NCBI RefSeq assembly: GCF_963576675.1 | Contig: NC_088914.1 | Span: 82,830,441-82,894,440, forward strand | Direction of reading: 5' to 3' | DNA length: 64,000 bases | Source of the DNA: Euphorbia lathyris | Taxonomy: Eukaryota > Streptophyta > Magnoliopsida > Malpighiales > Euphorbiaceae | In this document: positions 10,516 through 20,421 of the stretch, piece by piece | How the letters are laid out: the number at the start of each line of letters is the position of its first letter | Numbering within the stretch: position 1 is the stretch's first letter | Translations under genes and position numbers: made by a program | Notes under the pieces: generated by a model | What the model was told of the DNA's origin: nothing | The model's input: the letters and a program-made list of their open reading frames with translations, nothing else | Databases searched by the model: none

Positions 10516-10765
10516 GCCAACTTCAACCATTTTTCTTAATTCATTATCTTTGTTCTATTTTAAGTTTTTGTAATATTAATTTTGGCTTATCACGAAATTT
10601 AACTATATTTAATTAGTTAAATAAATTTAAATAATTATTATTAATTTTTTAAAATTAAATAACATTGTTATTGTGTTTTTTATTATTTTTAACTAGTTCT
10701 TGAATTAATTTTTATTATAGATTATTGGTAATAATAATATATGTAAAGAAGAATAAAATATTAAT

Positions 10766-10801
10766 AAAAGTATTATGTAATAATAATTACATAATACTTT
10801 T
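10766..10801. repeat. Inverted duplication of the LINE target site
   Basis: A 16-nt arm (10766-10781, AAAAGTATTATGTAAT) is followed by a 4-nt spacer and its exact reverse complement (10786-10801), which abuts the 5' junction of the short LINE. The first arm is part of the target duplication, so the second arm is an inverted target copy placed at the junction. Confidence 0.85.
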
Positions 10802-10802
10802 C

Positions 10803-10949
10803 TGTTAGGTGTTTCTACCCTTTCCGTTCCTCCTTCTTTTCTGTTACCTTCTCTTCTTAAGGATAGGATTGTGGTCAGTCTTCCTAGACTGATCCCGGGT
10901 TAGGTTTTTGTTTGTTTGTTTTTTTTCTTCCCTTCTTACCAAAAAAAAA
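10803..10949 (+). mobile_element. 147-bp 5'-truncated LINE copy
   Basis: This is a near-identical copy of the last 150 bp of the LINE at 1-1869. It corresponds to positions 1720-1869, including the final ORF2 codons, the TAG stop, the T-rich 3' UTR and TTACC-An, with only a few base differences. The sequence AATAAAAGTATTATGTAA occurs after the tail (10948-10965) and before the 5' end (10763-10780), giving a target duplication of about 18 bp. Between the upstream target copy and the LINE sequence lies an extra inverted copy of the target (see 10766-10801). It is dead on arrival: too short to encode anything. Confidence 0.9.
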
Positions 10950-11186
10950 TAAAAGTATTATGTAAAATGAAATAAAGTAGAAAATATTCTTTTTGATGTA
11001 ATAAATGGTGTAATGGATTGAAGGAAAAATATAGGATTTGATGTATAGAAAATAGAAAATAAAGATAGCGTAATGATTGAAGATAGCCTTAAAACTCCAA
11101 TAGCTCATTAAAAATAAATGTCTAGCAATAAATTTCTAGGACTAAACAAAATGATTTCAACAATTTCTCATGAGTTTCCCTCTATT

Positions 11187-11200
11187 AGAAGAAGCAATAG
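11187..11200. repeat. Target-site duplication, 5' copy (LINE)
   Basis: AGAAGAAGCAATAG, identical to 16904-16917. It marks the exact 5' boundary of the LINE and shows that the ATG at 11170 belongs to flanking DNA. Confidence 0.9.
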
Positions 11201-11211
11201 TGAAAGCTGCG

Positions 11212-12696
11212 ATGATTCCCTCAGCAGCGGCGACAAACCTAGCTCCTCACCAACCCCCAATCCCTCCAATCCCTCCCGATAGCAACCCTGATAACCATAC
11301 CTCCTTCAACATCAATTCCTCCCCTCCCTTTCGATCATACAAAGATACGGTTACTGATGAAACTATGCAGGAACCACGCCGACCCATCGTCGACCTTTGA
11401 GAATCTGGACTTGGCAGCATTGAATACATTGACGGTAATCCGCTTCTCCCTAACATCACTATTGCCCCGAAACTTGTTGATGAATGGTCCCAAGTCTGGG
11501 CTGATGCATTGGTTATCAAAATTTTGGGAAAATCTGTGGGTTATATTGCTCTGAGGAACAGAGTTTCAGAAATTTGGAAACCAAAAGGTGGATTCAATAT
11601 GATGGATGTTGGGTACGGATTTCACATCGTTAGATTTGATAGCATGGAAGACAGAGAACATGTGATCCGTGATGGACCATGGATGGTGCAAGGACACTAT
11701 CTGAACGTCCAAACATGGTCACCGGATTTTGTACCCTCTGCAGCAACAGTTGTTTCAACCATGGTATGGGCCAGATTTCCGGAATTACCGTTGCAATATT
11801 ATGATGAGGACTACCTAATGCTTATCAGAAACTCGTTTGGGAAAGCTGTGAGGGCTGACAAAAACACTGCGGGCAAGGAACGTGGAAAATTCGCTCGGGT
11901 TTGTGTTGAAATCGACCTCTCGAAGCCCCTCGTTGCTCAATACAGGCTGAATGGAACTAATTATCATATTGAATACGAAGGGCTATATCTAGCCTGCAGC
12001 AATTGTGGAAGATACAGTCATACAAAAGAAGCGTGCTCCTACCCTAGCATCCTGCAACCCAAAGATACACACATTGCCAATGATCTGAGGAAGGAGTCTA
12101 CTGAACCGCTTGCCCCCAATCTTAGTAGTCTTAACTGCAAGTCTACTACCAACGATAACACTGAGACTGTTACTGGGAATGATGACACGGAAAGCTATGC
12201 TCCTTGGATGATTGTTCCTTGTCGATGATATTCTCCTCGAACACACAAGCCAGCACCACTAACCTCTAAATCCCCACTCGTTATAAATACTAGCCCCCCA
12301 GAACATCACCAAACTCCATCAAGTTCGGTTCCCAGAAAGGATTTCTGTAACAAGAGTGTTGCACTGATGACTGATATGGTCCATAATAACTTTAAGTTCG
12401 GTGCGTCAGGTTCTAATAGCTCAGCAGCAACCAAGCCTAGCCCCCGCAGACCTCTTGGTTTTCGTGATCCCCTCTCACGAAACATCTTTGGTGAACTTGG
12501 CACTGAAGTTGAAGACCCTTCATCAGATTTTTTGAAAGCACTAAATGATAAAGAGAACTCAAAGCACACTAAGAATGCTAGGGGCCGTAATAAGCGAAGT
12601 AGAGCTGGTGCAATAACCCGGAGCCCTCTTGCAGTGAAAGATCTAAATGTGACTATGCCGTTGGAAGTGCAATCGATTTCCCAAGAGCAGCAGTAG
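11212..12696 (+). pseudogene. LINE ORF1 (DUF4283/zinc-knuckle), two stops
   Basis: ORF1 of the plant L1 element, the gag-like RNA-binding protein of the retrotransposition particle. I take the ATG at 11212 (MIPSAAATN), because the ATG at 11170 lies upstream of the element's 5' boundary at 11201. The order is a Pro-rich N-terminus, a DUF4283-type domain (about 11430-11980, with GYGFHIVRFDSMEDREHV and GPWMVQGHYLNV), then a zinc knuckle (about 11992-12035, CSNCGRYSHTKEAC), then a basic C-terminal region. TGA codons at 11398-11400 and 12226-12228 break one continuous frame; no frameshift is needed. Both could have arisen from CGA by C-to-T change, as expected for methylated elements. It ends with TAG at 12694-12696, just before ORF2. 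Confidence 0.9.
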
Positions 12697-12735
12697 CTAG
12701 TGTCTCCCTGTGTACATAAACATCTTTTTGTTATC

Positions 12736-15700
12736 ATGATTATTTCCTGGAACTGTTTTGGAGCCGGTGCTAATAAGTTTCACCGGGCTCTTCGGCATCT
12801 GCTTATTGATCAGAAACCTGATATGCTTGCTGTGCTAGAAACTCGCCTCCCTTCCCACAAGGCGGAGGATTTGCGCAGAAAACTCATGTTCTCTAATGTT
12901 GAAGTAATCGACACTGACGGTTTTAGTGGAGGAATCTGGTTATTCTGGAACGCAGATAAATACCTTGTGGAAGTGCTGACCAAGAATAAACAATTCCTCC
13001 ATACCAGGCTCACCTGCATTGGAGGTAGTCTACATGACACTTCTTTCCTTGCCTCATTTGTATATGTTCGGCCTCAGCTAGCTTTCAAAAGGCAGTTTAT
13101 GTCAGATATGTTGGATCTCAAGTCTCGAGTCTCGGAACCATGGGTCATCCTAGGAGATTTTAACTGCATAAAAAACCTTAATGAGAAACAAGGAGGTTCG
13201 GCTAGTGTCATTGATCGTTGTAATCTCTTTTCTAATTGGATAAATAATATGTGCTTGATTGACATGGGTTATTCAGGGCCGTGTTACACCTGGTTTCGAG
13301 GAACTTCACTCAGGACCCGTACCGCGTGTCGCCTGGACCGGGCTCTTTGCGATGATCAGTTCCACCATCTTTTTCCTGAAGCTGGTATCCGTCACCTTCA
13401 ACGGAATGGATCTGATCATGCCCCTATCTCCCTTCAGCTAAATGCTCATGTCACGACCCGGGGGAATCGTCCCTTCCATTTTGAAGCCGCTTGGCTGAAT
13501 CATGCTTCCTTTTTGTCTCTTCTGCAATCAAGTTGGGTCGAATCGGAGAGCCTAGATTTTAACCTGCGGAATTTAGTTCCGATTTTGCGCAACTGGAATA
13601 AACGAATTTTTGGAAATATCAGATTCAGAAAAGATCAGCTTCTTCGTCGCCTCTGTGGAGTTCAGCGCCAAATGGGGATTCGTATTCATAATGGTTTGAT
13701 CAGACTTGAGAGGTGCTTGCAGGCTGAATTGAATTCTGTTCTTCTTCAGGAAGAAATTCACTGGTTCCAAAAGTCTCGTGTTCAGTGGCTGTGTTTTGGG
13801 GACAAGAATACCACCTTCTTCCACACATCTACAGTCATCAGACGATGCAGAAATAAGATTGAGGGATTAAAGAATGCTGAGGGAATATGGATTTCGGATG
13901 GAGATTGCTTGAAAGGTATGATCTCAGATTACTTTAAAAAGCTCTTTTCTGATGACAATGAGGGGAGGAACTCTCTTGTTACTTCTCATTCATTCCTGAG
14001 TCTTTCAAGGGACGCGAGTACTGCCATTGCCCATCCCTTCACTGGTGATGATATCCGAATAGCTCTCTTCAGTATGAGTCCGTTTAAAGCCCCTGGTCTT
14101 GACGGCTTCCAAGCAACCTTTTTTCAAAAGTTATGGCCTCAGATAGGCACCTTTGTTTGTAACTCGGTTTCTGAAGCCTTTCGCACTGGACGAATCCCCT
14201 CTGAATGGAACGAGACTTTCCTCACTGTCATCCCCAAGGTGCCCAACCTGGAGATGGCTTCCCAGTTCAGACCAATCAGCTTATGTACTGTCTTATACAA
14301 AATTGTGACTAAATGTATTATGAATAGGCTCAAACCCTATCTTCAGCAGGTGGTAAGTCCTATGCAAAGTAGCTTTGTCCTAGGCAGGCAGATTTCTGAT
14401 AACGTGATTCTTCTACAAGAGGTAATTCATTCTTTCAAAAAGAAGCAAGGGCGCAAAGGGCTAATGGTGCTAAAGCTTGACCTGGAAAAAGCTTATGACG
14501 GACTCTCCTGGGACTTTCTGAAGGAGACCCTCTCGGTGCTTGGGTTGGAAAACTCTCTGATCGAACTAATTATGAATTGTGTGACAGGTGTTACTATGCG
14601 GGTTCTTTGGAATGGGGAGCAATTACCTCAATTCTCCCCTACTCGAGGACTCAGACAGGGTGATCCTTTATCCCCTTACCTGTTTGTACTCTGTCTTGAA
14701 AGACTTAACCATCTCATTCTGGATGCTATTCAAGAGGGTCACTGGTCCCCGATCCATCTTTCTCGTGGAGGTCCTGCGCTTTCACATGTCTTTTTTTCAG
14801 ACGACATTGTCTTACTCGCTGAAGCAAATACGACTCAAGCCTCAATTATCCGTAGTGTCCTCCAGAACTTCTGTGCTGCTTTAGGGCAAAAGGTCAGTCT
14901 TAATAAGTCAAAAGTCTTCTTCTCAGATAATATCTCTACTGTTGCAAGGCAAGGGGTTTGTGACATCTTAGGCTTCACTAGCACTACTGATCTGGGTATC
15001 TACTTGGGAATGCCACTTCTTCATAAAAGGGTTACCAAAGAAACTTACAAACATGTTATGGAACGGATTCACCGTAAGCTCTCAGGCTGGAGAGAAAAAT
15101 GCCTCAATTTTGCTGGACGTCTAACTCTGATCAAATCAGTTACATCGGCCATTCCAAGTTATACAATGCAAACAACCTTGCTTCCTAAATCTCTTTGCAA
15201 CAAAATTGATGCTTGCAATCGCAGATTCCTTTGGGGCTCTACCGGGGATCGAAAACGGACTCATCTGATTCATTGGGATATGGTCTGCGCTGAGAAGAAA
15301 AATGGAGGTTTGGGCATCAAAACCATGCGCAGATTCAATCTAGCAATGATAGCTAAACTCGGTTGGGAGCTGTTGACAGATCACGAGTCGCTTTGGACTA
15401 GGGTGCTTCGAGCGAAGTACTGTGCTCAGAGGGAGGGGTTCGACATCTTCAGGGCAAGTCCACATCATTCCTATACTTGGCGAAGTCTGGTTACAAGTAG
15501 TTGTGTGGTTAAAAAAGGTGCTAGCAGGCTCATTCTTAATGGTAATTCGACAAAATTTTGGCTGGACAGATGGTGTGGTACCGAACCTCTTATCCACTCT
15601 ACTTCATCCAGGCCTCCGGATGACCTCCTCAATCAATCGGTGTCTTATTACTGGGACAATGGGAGGCGATCATGGAATTGGGATCATTTGAATAATTCTC

Positions 15701-16854
15701 TAAGCTCCTCGTCTCTGCTGCAAATGGCGTCGCTGGCAGCTTGCCCTGAGAGTCCTATGAATGACTGCTGGTTCTGGCCGTACAGTAACACGGGAGATTT
15801 CTCCGTCCGCTCTACCTATTACATGATAGGATCTGATCCACAGGCCTCGAGGTTTACTTGGTCTGACATTTGGAAGCTGGAAGCGCCAAGGAAAATTCAG
15901 CGCTTTATTTGGCAGTTAGCGCATAACGCTGTTCTCTGCAACGTGAATCGGGTTCGCCGTCATCTCACTACGGATTCGGACTATGTTAATTGTCAAGAAC
16001 CAGAAACGCTGCTGCATATGCTTCATGATTGCCGGACTGTAAGAATGGTCTGGAACAGGGCGGTTCCGGCGCAAGATCAGATGAATTTTTTCAATTCCAC
16101 TCTTCTCAATTGGCTTCAGACGAATCTGACGCATAAAGGAAATTTCAGAATAATGCAATGGCCAACCTTTTTTGCCTTTGGTGTCTGGTGGTTATGGAAG
16201 TGGAGAAACGAAAAGGTTTTCAGTTCTAACTCTCCTTTTGCTTATTCAATTGATAAACTGATGTCTTTCTATGAGGAATATGTTCGGGCCCAGCATTCTC
16301 TGAGTAAAAGTCCTTTTCTTGGTCAACGCATGATTTGGATCTCTTGGCACCCTCCGGACCCGGGATGGATTAAATTAAATACAGATGGAGCTTGCAAAGG
16401 TAATCCCGGGCTAGCCTCTGCAGGTGGATTATTGAGAAATGAATTCGGTTTATGGTGTGGTGGATTTGGAGCGAATATTGGTCTCTGCACCTCCACAGCT
16501 GCGGAACTTTGGGGGCTTTTCTTAGGTTTACAGCTAGCCTGGGACAAGGGGATGAGGAAACTGATTGTGGAATTGGATTCGAAACTAGCTTTGCAGTTCA
16601 TGACTGGTGACACTGGAGTTCGTCATCCGTTCTCTTGGCTTATCAGCATGTGTAAAGCTCTGAGGGACAGGCAGTGGAGTGTCGTCTTTGTGCATACTTA
16701 TCAGGAAGGAAATAGGGCAGCTGACTGGCTGGCGAATTTCGCAGGATCTTATCCTTTGGGTCACCATGAGTTTGGTGTGCCTCCTGCAGGCCTCCAGGAG
16801 ATCCTTGCAGCTGATTGCAGGGGATCTGTTCTGAGTCGAGTGGTTCGCTCTTAG
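12736..16854 (+). CDS. LINE ORF2: endonuclease-reverse transcriptase-RNase H
   Basis: Uninterrupted 1,372-residue polyprotein. The frame is open from 12700, but the ATG at 12736 (MIISWNCFG) matches the usual beginning of the endonuclease domain. Residues 1-235 form an AP-type endonuclease with WNCFG, LETR, LGDFN and SDHAPI. The reverse transcriptase spans about 440-720 with LKLDLEKAYD, GLRQGDPLSPYLF and an F-S-D-D catalytic box in place of the commoner FADD, both Asp present. The zf-RVT region lies near 1010-1110 (IWKLEAPRKIQRFIW, then a C-x-E..H..HDC pattern). RNase H is at about 1210-1335, with LNTDGACKGNPG, AAELWGL, VELDSK and NRAADWLA. The protein would nick DNA and copy the element RNA at the nick. 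No inactivating change is visible, so it could still serve in trans. Confidence 0.95.
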   Translation: MIISWNCFGAGANKFHRALRHLLIDQKPDMLAVLETRLPSHKAEDLRRKLMFSNVEVIDTDGFSGGIWLFWNADKYLVEVLTKNKQFLHTRLTCIGGSLHDTSFLASFVYVRPQLAFKRQFMSDMLDLKSRVSEPWVILGDFNCIKNLNEKQGGSASVIDRCNLFSNWINNMCLIDMGYSGPCYTWFRGTSLRTRTACRLDRALCDDQFHHLFPEAGIRHLQRNGSDHAPISLQLNAHVTTRGNRPFHFEAAWLNHASFLSLLQSSWVESESLDFNLRNLVPILRNWNKRIFGNIRFRKDQLLRRLCGVQRQMGIRIHNGLIRLERCLQAELNSVLLQEEIHWFQKSRVQWLCFGDKNTTFFHTSTVIRRCRNKIEGLKNAEGIWISDGDCLKGMISDYFKKLFSDDNEGRNSLVTSHSFLSLSRDASTAIAHPFTGDDIRIALFSMSPFKAPGLDGFQATFFQKLWPQIGTFVCNSVSEAFRTGRIPSEWNETFLTVIPKVPNLEMASQFRPISLCTVLYKIVTKCIMNRLKPYLQQVVSPMQSSFVLGRQISDNVILLQEVIHSFKKKQGRKGLMVLKLDLEKAYDGLSWDFLKETLSVLGLENSLIELIMNCVTGVTMRVLWNGEQLPQFSPTRGLRQGDPLSPYLFVLCLERLNHLILDAIQEGHWSPIHLSRGGPALSHVFFSDDIVLLAEANTTQASIIRSVLQNFCAALGQKVSLNKSKVFFSDNISTVARQGVCDILGFTSTTDLGIYLGMPLLHKRVTKETYKHVMERIHRKLSGWREKCLNFAGRLTLIKSVTSAIPSYTMQTTLLPKSLCNKIDACNRRFLWGSTGDRKRTHLIHWDMVCAEKKNGGLGIKTMRRFNLAMIAKLGWELLTDHESLWTRVLRAKYCAQREGFDIFRASPHHSYTWRSLVTSSCVVKKGASRLILNGNSTKFWLDRWCGTEPLIHSTSSRPPDDLLNQSVSYYWDNGRRSWNWDHLNNSLSSSSLLQMASLAACPESPMNDCWFWPYSNTGDFSVRSTYYMIGSDPQASRFTWSDIWKLEAPRKIQRFIWQLAHNAVLCNVNRVRRHLTTDSDYVNCQEPETLLHMLHDCRTVRMVWNRAVPAQDQMNFFNSTLLNWLQTNLTHKGNFRIMQWPTFFAFGVWWLWKWRNEKVFSSNSPFAYSIDKLMSFYEEYVRAQHSLSKSPFLGQRMIWISWHPPDPGWIKLNTDGACKGNPGLASAGGLLRNEFGLWCGGFGANIGLCTSTAAELWGLFLGLQLAWDKGMRKLIVELDSKLALQFMTGDTGVRHPFSWLISMCKALRDRQWSVVFVHTYQEGNRAADWLANFAGSYPLGHHEFGVPPAGLQEILAADCRGSVLSRVVRS

Positions 16855-16903
16855 TTTCTTCTTTTCTCTGGGCTTAATGCCTTCGTTGATTTACCAAAAA
16901 AAA

Positions 16904-16917
16904 AGAAGAAGCAATAG
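16904..16917. repeat. Target-site duplication, 3' copy (LINE)
   Basis: AGAAGAAGCAATAG directly after the A-tail of the LINE, identical to 11187-11200. Confidence 0.9.
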
Positions 16918-16942
16918 CGGATTTTCCCTTTTTTTTTTTAGG

Positions 16943-17757
16943 TCTAATGTTCTTTCAGCCCCCTTAACTTATTCAATTTGGTCATTTTATCCCTTTAACT
17001 CATTGAATGCCTATTTACCTCTTTAACTCCATAAAAATGGTATTTCGCACCCCCTTAACTTGTCTAAATTGGTCATTTTACCCCCCACCCCCACCCCAAC
17101 TCATCGAATGTCCTATTTACCCCTTTAACTCGATAAAAGTGGTATTTCTCACCCCTTAAGATCTTATTTGCCCCCTTAACTCCATAAAAATTATATTTTC
17201 TTACTCCTTTATAGTGCAAAATTAATAGAACTTATTCAAATGAGTTTGAAAATATTTTTTTTTTAATTTGATAATTATATTTGATCCTTCGTGTGTTTAT
17301 TACAATAATATTGTATTACACTAATTAGATAATCAAAATTTAACTAGCTAAAAAATTGAAAAGAGAAAAAATGAATAAAAGATACAAATAATGACAACAT
17401 TAACATAAACAAGTTAAAGACATTATAAATGTAGGGATAAGGTACCAAAATAGGTCTATGGTTTTTGGAGAAGTATCAATTTAGGTTCCACGTACAAAAT
17501 AGCACCAATATAGGTTTAACGTTTAAAAAATGTACCAATTTAGGTCTCGATAACGGATTGTAAGGGGTGAGAAATACCACTTTTATGGAGTTAAGGGGGT
17601 AAATTGGACATTCTATGAGTTTGAGAGGTAAATAGACAAGTTAAAAGGGTGAGAAATACTACTTTTATAGAATTAATGGGGTAAATTGAACATTCGATGA
17701 GTTGTAGGTAAAATGACTAATTTGGACAAATTAAGGAGACTGGTGAAGCAATAGGCT
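16943..17757. repeat. Foldback element with internally repeated arms
   Basis: The left arm (about 16943-17215) and the right arm (about 17563-17757) are inverted relative to each other. Each contains two copies of a roughly 100-bp unit with the phrases CCCCCTTAACT, AATTGGTCATTTTA, CTCATCGAATGTCC and CATAAAAGTGGTATTTCTCACC. The AT-rich centre (17220-17430) is unrelated. A further dispersed segment (17432-17560, with AGGTACCAAAATAGGTCTATGG and ATGTACCAATTTAGGTCTCG) sits against the right arm. It has no coding capacity and lies 25 bp downstream of the LINE's 3' target copy. Confidence 0.7.
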
Positions 17758-18197
17758 TTTTGTTTTGTGTTTTTTTCGAAAAATCCACCTTCAATTTCTA
17801 AAATGGAGCTTCAATTGATCTGGACTTGTTAGATTGATCTTTTTTTCAAATTCACTAACATGTAAAGTGTATGCCCAAGCCCAAGCTTGCTTGCAATTTT
17901 TTCCCATTTAAATTTTGTTGGAAGCTTCATTTTCTTATCCATGTACATGTATAGTGTGTTGATACTAAAACTGATCTTAATTAGAGAAAATGGAGAAGTT
18001 GTGGAGTTAGAGAGAAATTTGCAGATCTGCCTTTGTAAATATAAAGTGGTTTTCGGTTGGACAAAATCAAAAAAAATGTGAAAAATTAAAAATAAGAGAG
18101 AAAAAAAATTTAAACATTTAATGCAAGGAAAGTGTGTGTGTGTGAGAGAAAAAATTACACTTGTAGAGAGAGAAAAAAAATATTAAACGAAAAAGAA
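17758..18197. other. Intergenic stretch with purine-rich tract
   Basis: No gene recognised. The 64-codon plus frame at 17887-18081 has no recognisable feature. From 18080 to 18190 the plus strand is rich in AGAGAAAAAA-type runs with a short GT repeat (GTGTGTGTGTG). Confidence 0.35.
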
Positions 18198-18912
18198 GAG
18201 TAAATTACACTAATAGTATCTGAACTTTACTCTAATTCATAATTTGGTACCTAGATTATATTTTGTTCCGAAAATATACCTGAACTAACGATAACCGGAC
18301 AATTTAGTACATTTTACCGGTCAATGCGGGTTTGATGAGTAAATTGCACTAATGGTACCTAAACTTTACCCTAATTCACATTTTGGTACCTAAATTTCAT
18401 TTTGTCCAAAAATACACTTCAAGTAAAGATGAATCGATAATTTAGTATATTTGACCAGTCAACGTGAGTTTGACCACTTTAACTCAGAAATTTAGACTCA
18501 TCATACACTCAATTAACATATACAATACTACCCTTTAGCTCTATATATATATTAAAGGGTAGTATTATAATTTTATGTTAATTGAGTGCATTGTAGGTCC
18601 TAATTTTTAATTCAAAATGGTCAAAACTCGTTGATTGGTCACTAATCGATCAGATGTACTAAATTATCCGATCACCTTCATTTGAGTTATATTTTTAGGA
18701 TAAAAAAATCCAGGTACCAAAGTGTGAATTAGGAAAAATTCAGGTACTATTAATGTAATTTACTCAAACTTACTAAATTGACCGGTCATTTACCGGTAAA
18801 ATTTACTAAATTGTCCGGTCATCGTTACTTCGGGTATTTTTCTGAGACAAAATGTAATCTAAGTACCAAAATGTAAAATAGATAAAGTTCAGGTACTATT
18901 GTTGTAATTTAC
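18198..18912. repeat. Nested foldback elements of one family
   Basis: The outer arms are about 18198-18325 and 18775-18912; the inner arms are about 18339-18535 and 18553-18768. All four arms carry the same module, with GTAAATTAC.CTAATAGTA, ATTTTGGTACCT.GATT, TTTTGTCC.AAAAATA and GGACAATTTAGTAC.TTT. The inner pair also shares CACTCAATTAACAT and ACTACCCTTTA and closes on a TATATATA centre (18541-18550). The simplest reading is that one element inserted into another of the same family, or that an arm pair was duplicated head to head. It is non-coding. Confidence 0.75.
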
Positions 18913-19269
18913 CCCGAAAAAGAAGGGAAATGTTTGGATATGGAAAAGAAAATGATATAAAAAATTAATTCTTAATTGGTGGATTCCACAATTTGTTTTT
19001 TAGGAATTCAATATTGGTGACGTGGCGAGTTGAATTTTGATGACCTGATAATTTTTCCAGGCTATACAAGTGTGAAGTCGCCTATAAGATTGTGCATTTT
19101 AATGTACAAAATTGAATATTGTACACCAAAATATGAAATGAGGTAAAAATTGTACACCGTATATGTAATTTATCCGAATATTTGAAGATAAAATATTTTT
19201 TATTGATTATGGTTTTGCTTCAAATCACAAGGTGTTTGATTCCCTTTTTTTTAAGGAGCAGGTCTCTCA
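18913..19269. other. Intergenic stretch
   Basis: No gene. The segment at 19010-19180 contains TGTACACCAAAATATG and GTACACCGTATATG phrases that resemble 9650-9790 and probably mark another small dispersed repeat. Confidence 0.35.
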
Positions 19270-20345
19270 TTTGTCAAATTCCTTTGAGCAAACGTAGCAT
19301 TAACGATGATTGATATTGGTTTTGGAACTGTAAAGATATTTTGTTAAGAGGCTTATAAAAGGCTTCAGCAAGAAACGTTTGGTCAATCCACAATACCTGA
19401 CTCTTCTCCCTAGAATTTAGTGTGGAAGCTACATGTTCCTCTAAAAGTTTGAGACTAGGCTCGACGTTCTTTATCAAACTCGCTAATTATTACTCTTTCT
19501 GCATTGAGCCATCGTCATGTTCCTATCTATAGTTGTTGTCCTAGGTGTTTGTGGAGGAAGATAATTATAATGGGTTGGTAGGCTGTGTTCAAGCTCCTCA
19601 AGTTTGGGTCTTCATAGATGTGGTTCATTTCCTCTTTTGTTGATTTCTGGTCTTTTATTCCTCGCTCAAATAATACAAAAATCATTTATCAAGCATCCAT
19701 TATCTATTTGATTATATGGTCTCATCAGAACAACTGGGTTTGGAATAAATCCTCCTCCTCTACTGGTTTAATTTTTACCAATGCTACAATGCTCGTCCCT
19801 AGTTTGACTCAAGCCCAGTTGGCCTCTTCGGGTAGTTTTAGCTCAATATGACCTATTGTTGACCGATGGTCTCCTACGCTATCAGGTTCCCTAAAGTGTA
19901 ACATCGATACGACATTGTTTGAGTAAACCTCATCGACTAGTTTTGGCTTTGTCCTTTGTGATTCTAGTGGTGTGTTGGTCGTTATCTCCTTTAGCCTTCC
20001 CATCCGCATTGATCCCTCATCACTGAAAGCTTGAGCGTCAGGGAAGCTCTTAGTTGTCTTAAGGAAAATGGGTATAAGGACGTGTTGGTATAATCTAACT
20101 CTCAATTATACGTTAGTCGCTTTTACTGTCAAACGAAGTTGGATTCTGTGTTTGGTATGATTCTTTCTAATTGCCAATCGATTTGTACAGAGCTAGAGAA
20201 TTGCTCTACAAGTTTTATTAGACGATAAATGAATCACGCTAACACACAATCTTATTAGAGCGGTTGGTTTTGAGTTTGTCCATGAAATTTAGGATCCATC
20301 CCAACTTCAATTATGGTTGACGAGCATAAGTAACATGCTAGAAGT
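19270..20345 (+). pseudogene. Degraded LINE 3' relic (zf-RVT and RNase H)
   Basis: Pieces of an L1-type ORF2 C-terminus can be read on the plus strand through several frameshifts and stops. A zf-RVT remnant lies near 19420-19560, with WKLHVPLK and RHVPIYSCCPRC. Then comes WNKSSSSTGLIF near 19740-19770, WSPTLSGSLKCNIDTTLF (19868-19920), the usual entry to the RNase H domain, and FGFVLCDSSGVLV (19943-19980). More distal RNase H sequence can still be sensed to about 20330 (FVHEIWDPSQLQLWL). No intact frame, poly(A) tail or target duplication was found. This is an old copy, much more degraded than the other LINEs in the window. Confidence 0.7.
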
Positions 20346-20421
20346 ATTTTTATAGTTAAAAAAACATTACTTTTATACTTTTTGTGATGAAATAATTACT
20401 TTTATATTTTATCGCATAAAT

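Larger units (their letters stand above)
11201..16903 (+). mobile_element. Full-length L1-type LINE with target duplications
   Basis: This 5.7-kb element is flanked by the 14-bp direct repeat AGAAGAAGCAATAG at 11187-11200 and 16904-16917, which fixes both ends. The 5' end begins TGAAAGCTGC. The 3' end is a short UTR ending TTACC plus about nine A residues. It carries ORF1 (nucleic-acid-binding, two in-frame stops) and an uninterrupted ORF2 (endonuclease, reverse transcriptase, zf-RVT, RNase H). Perfect target copies and an open ORF2 suggest a fairly recent insertion. No internal promoter was identified in the 11-bp leader before the first ATG. Confidence 0.95.

Noticed and set aside
10325..10573. 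82-codon frame with a signal-peptide-like start
   Set aside because: The hydrophobic start is followed by hairpin-forming repeat sequence and no recognisable domain; probably chance.
11170..11211. ATG at 11170 as start of LINE ORF1
   Set aside because: The target duplication places the element boundary at 11201, so this ATG is in flanking DNA; 11212 is the first ATG within the element.
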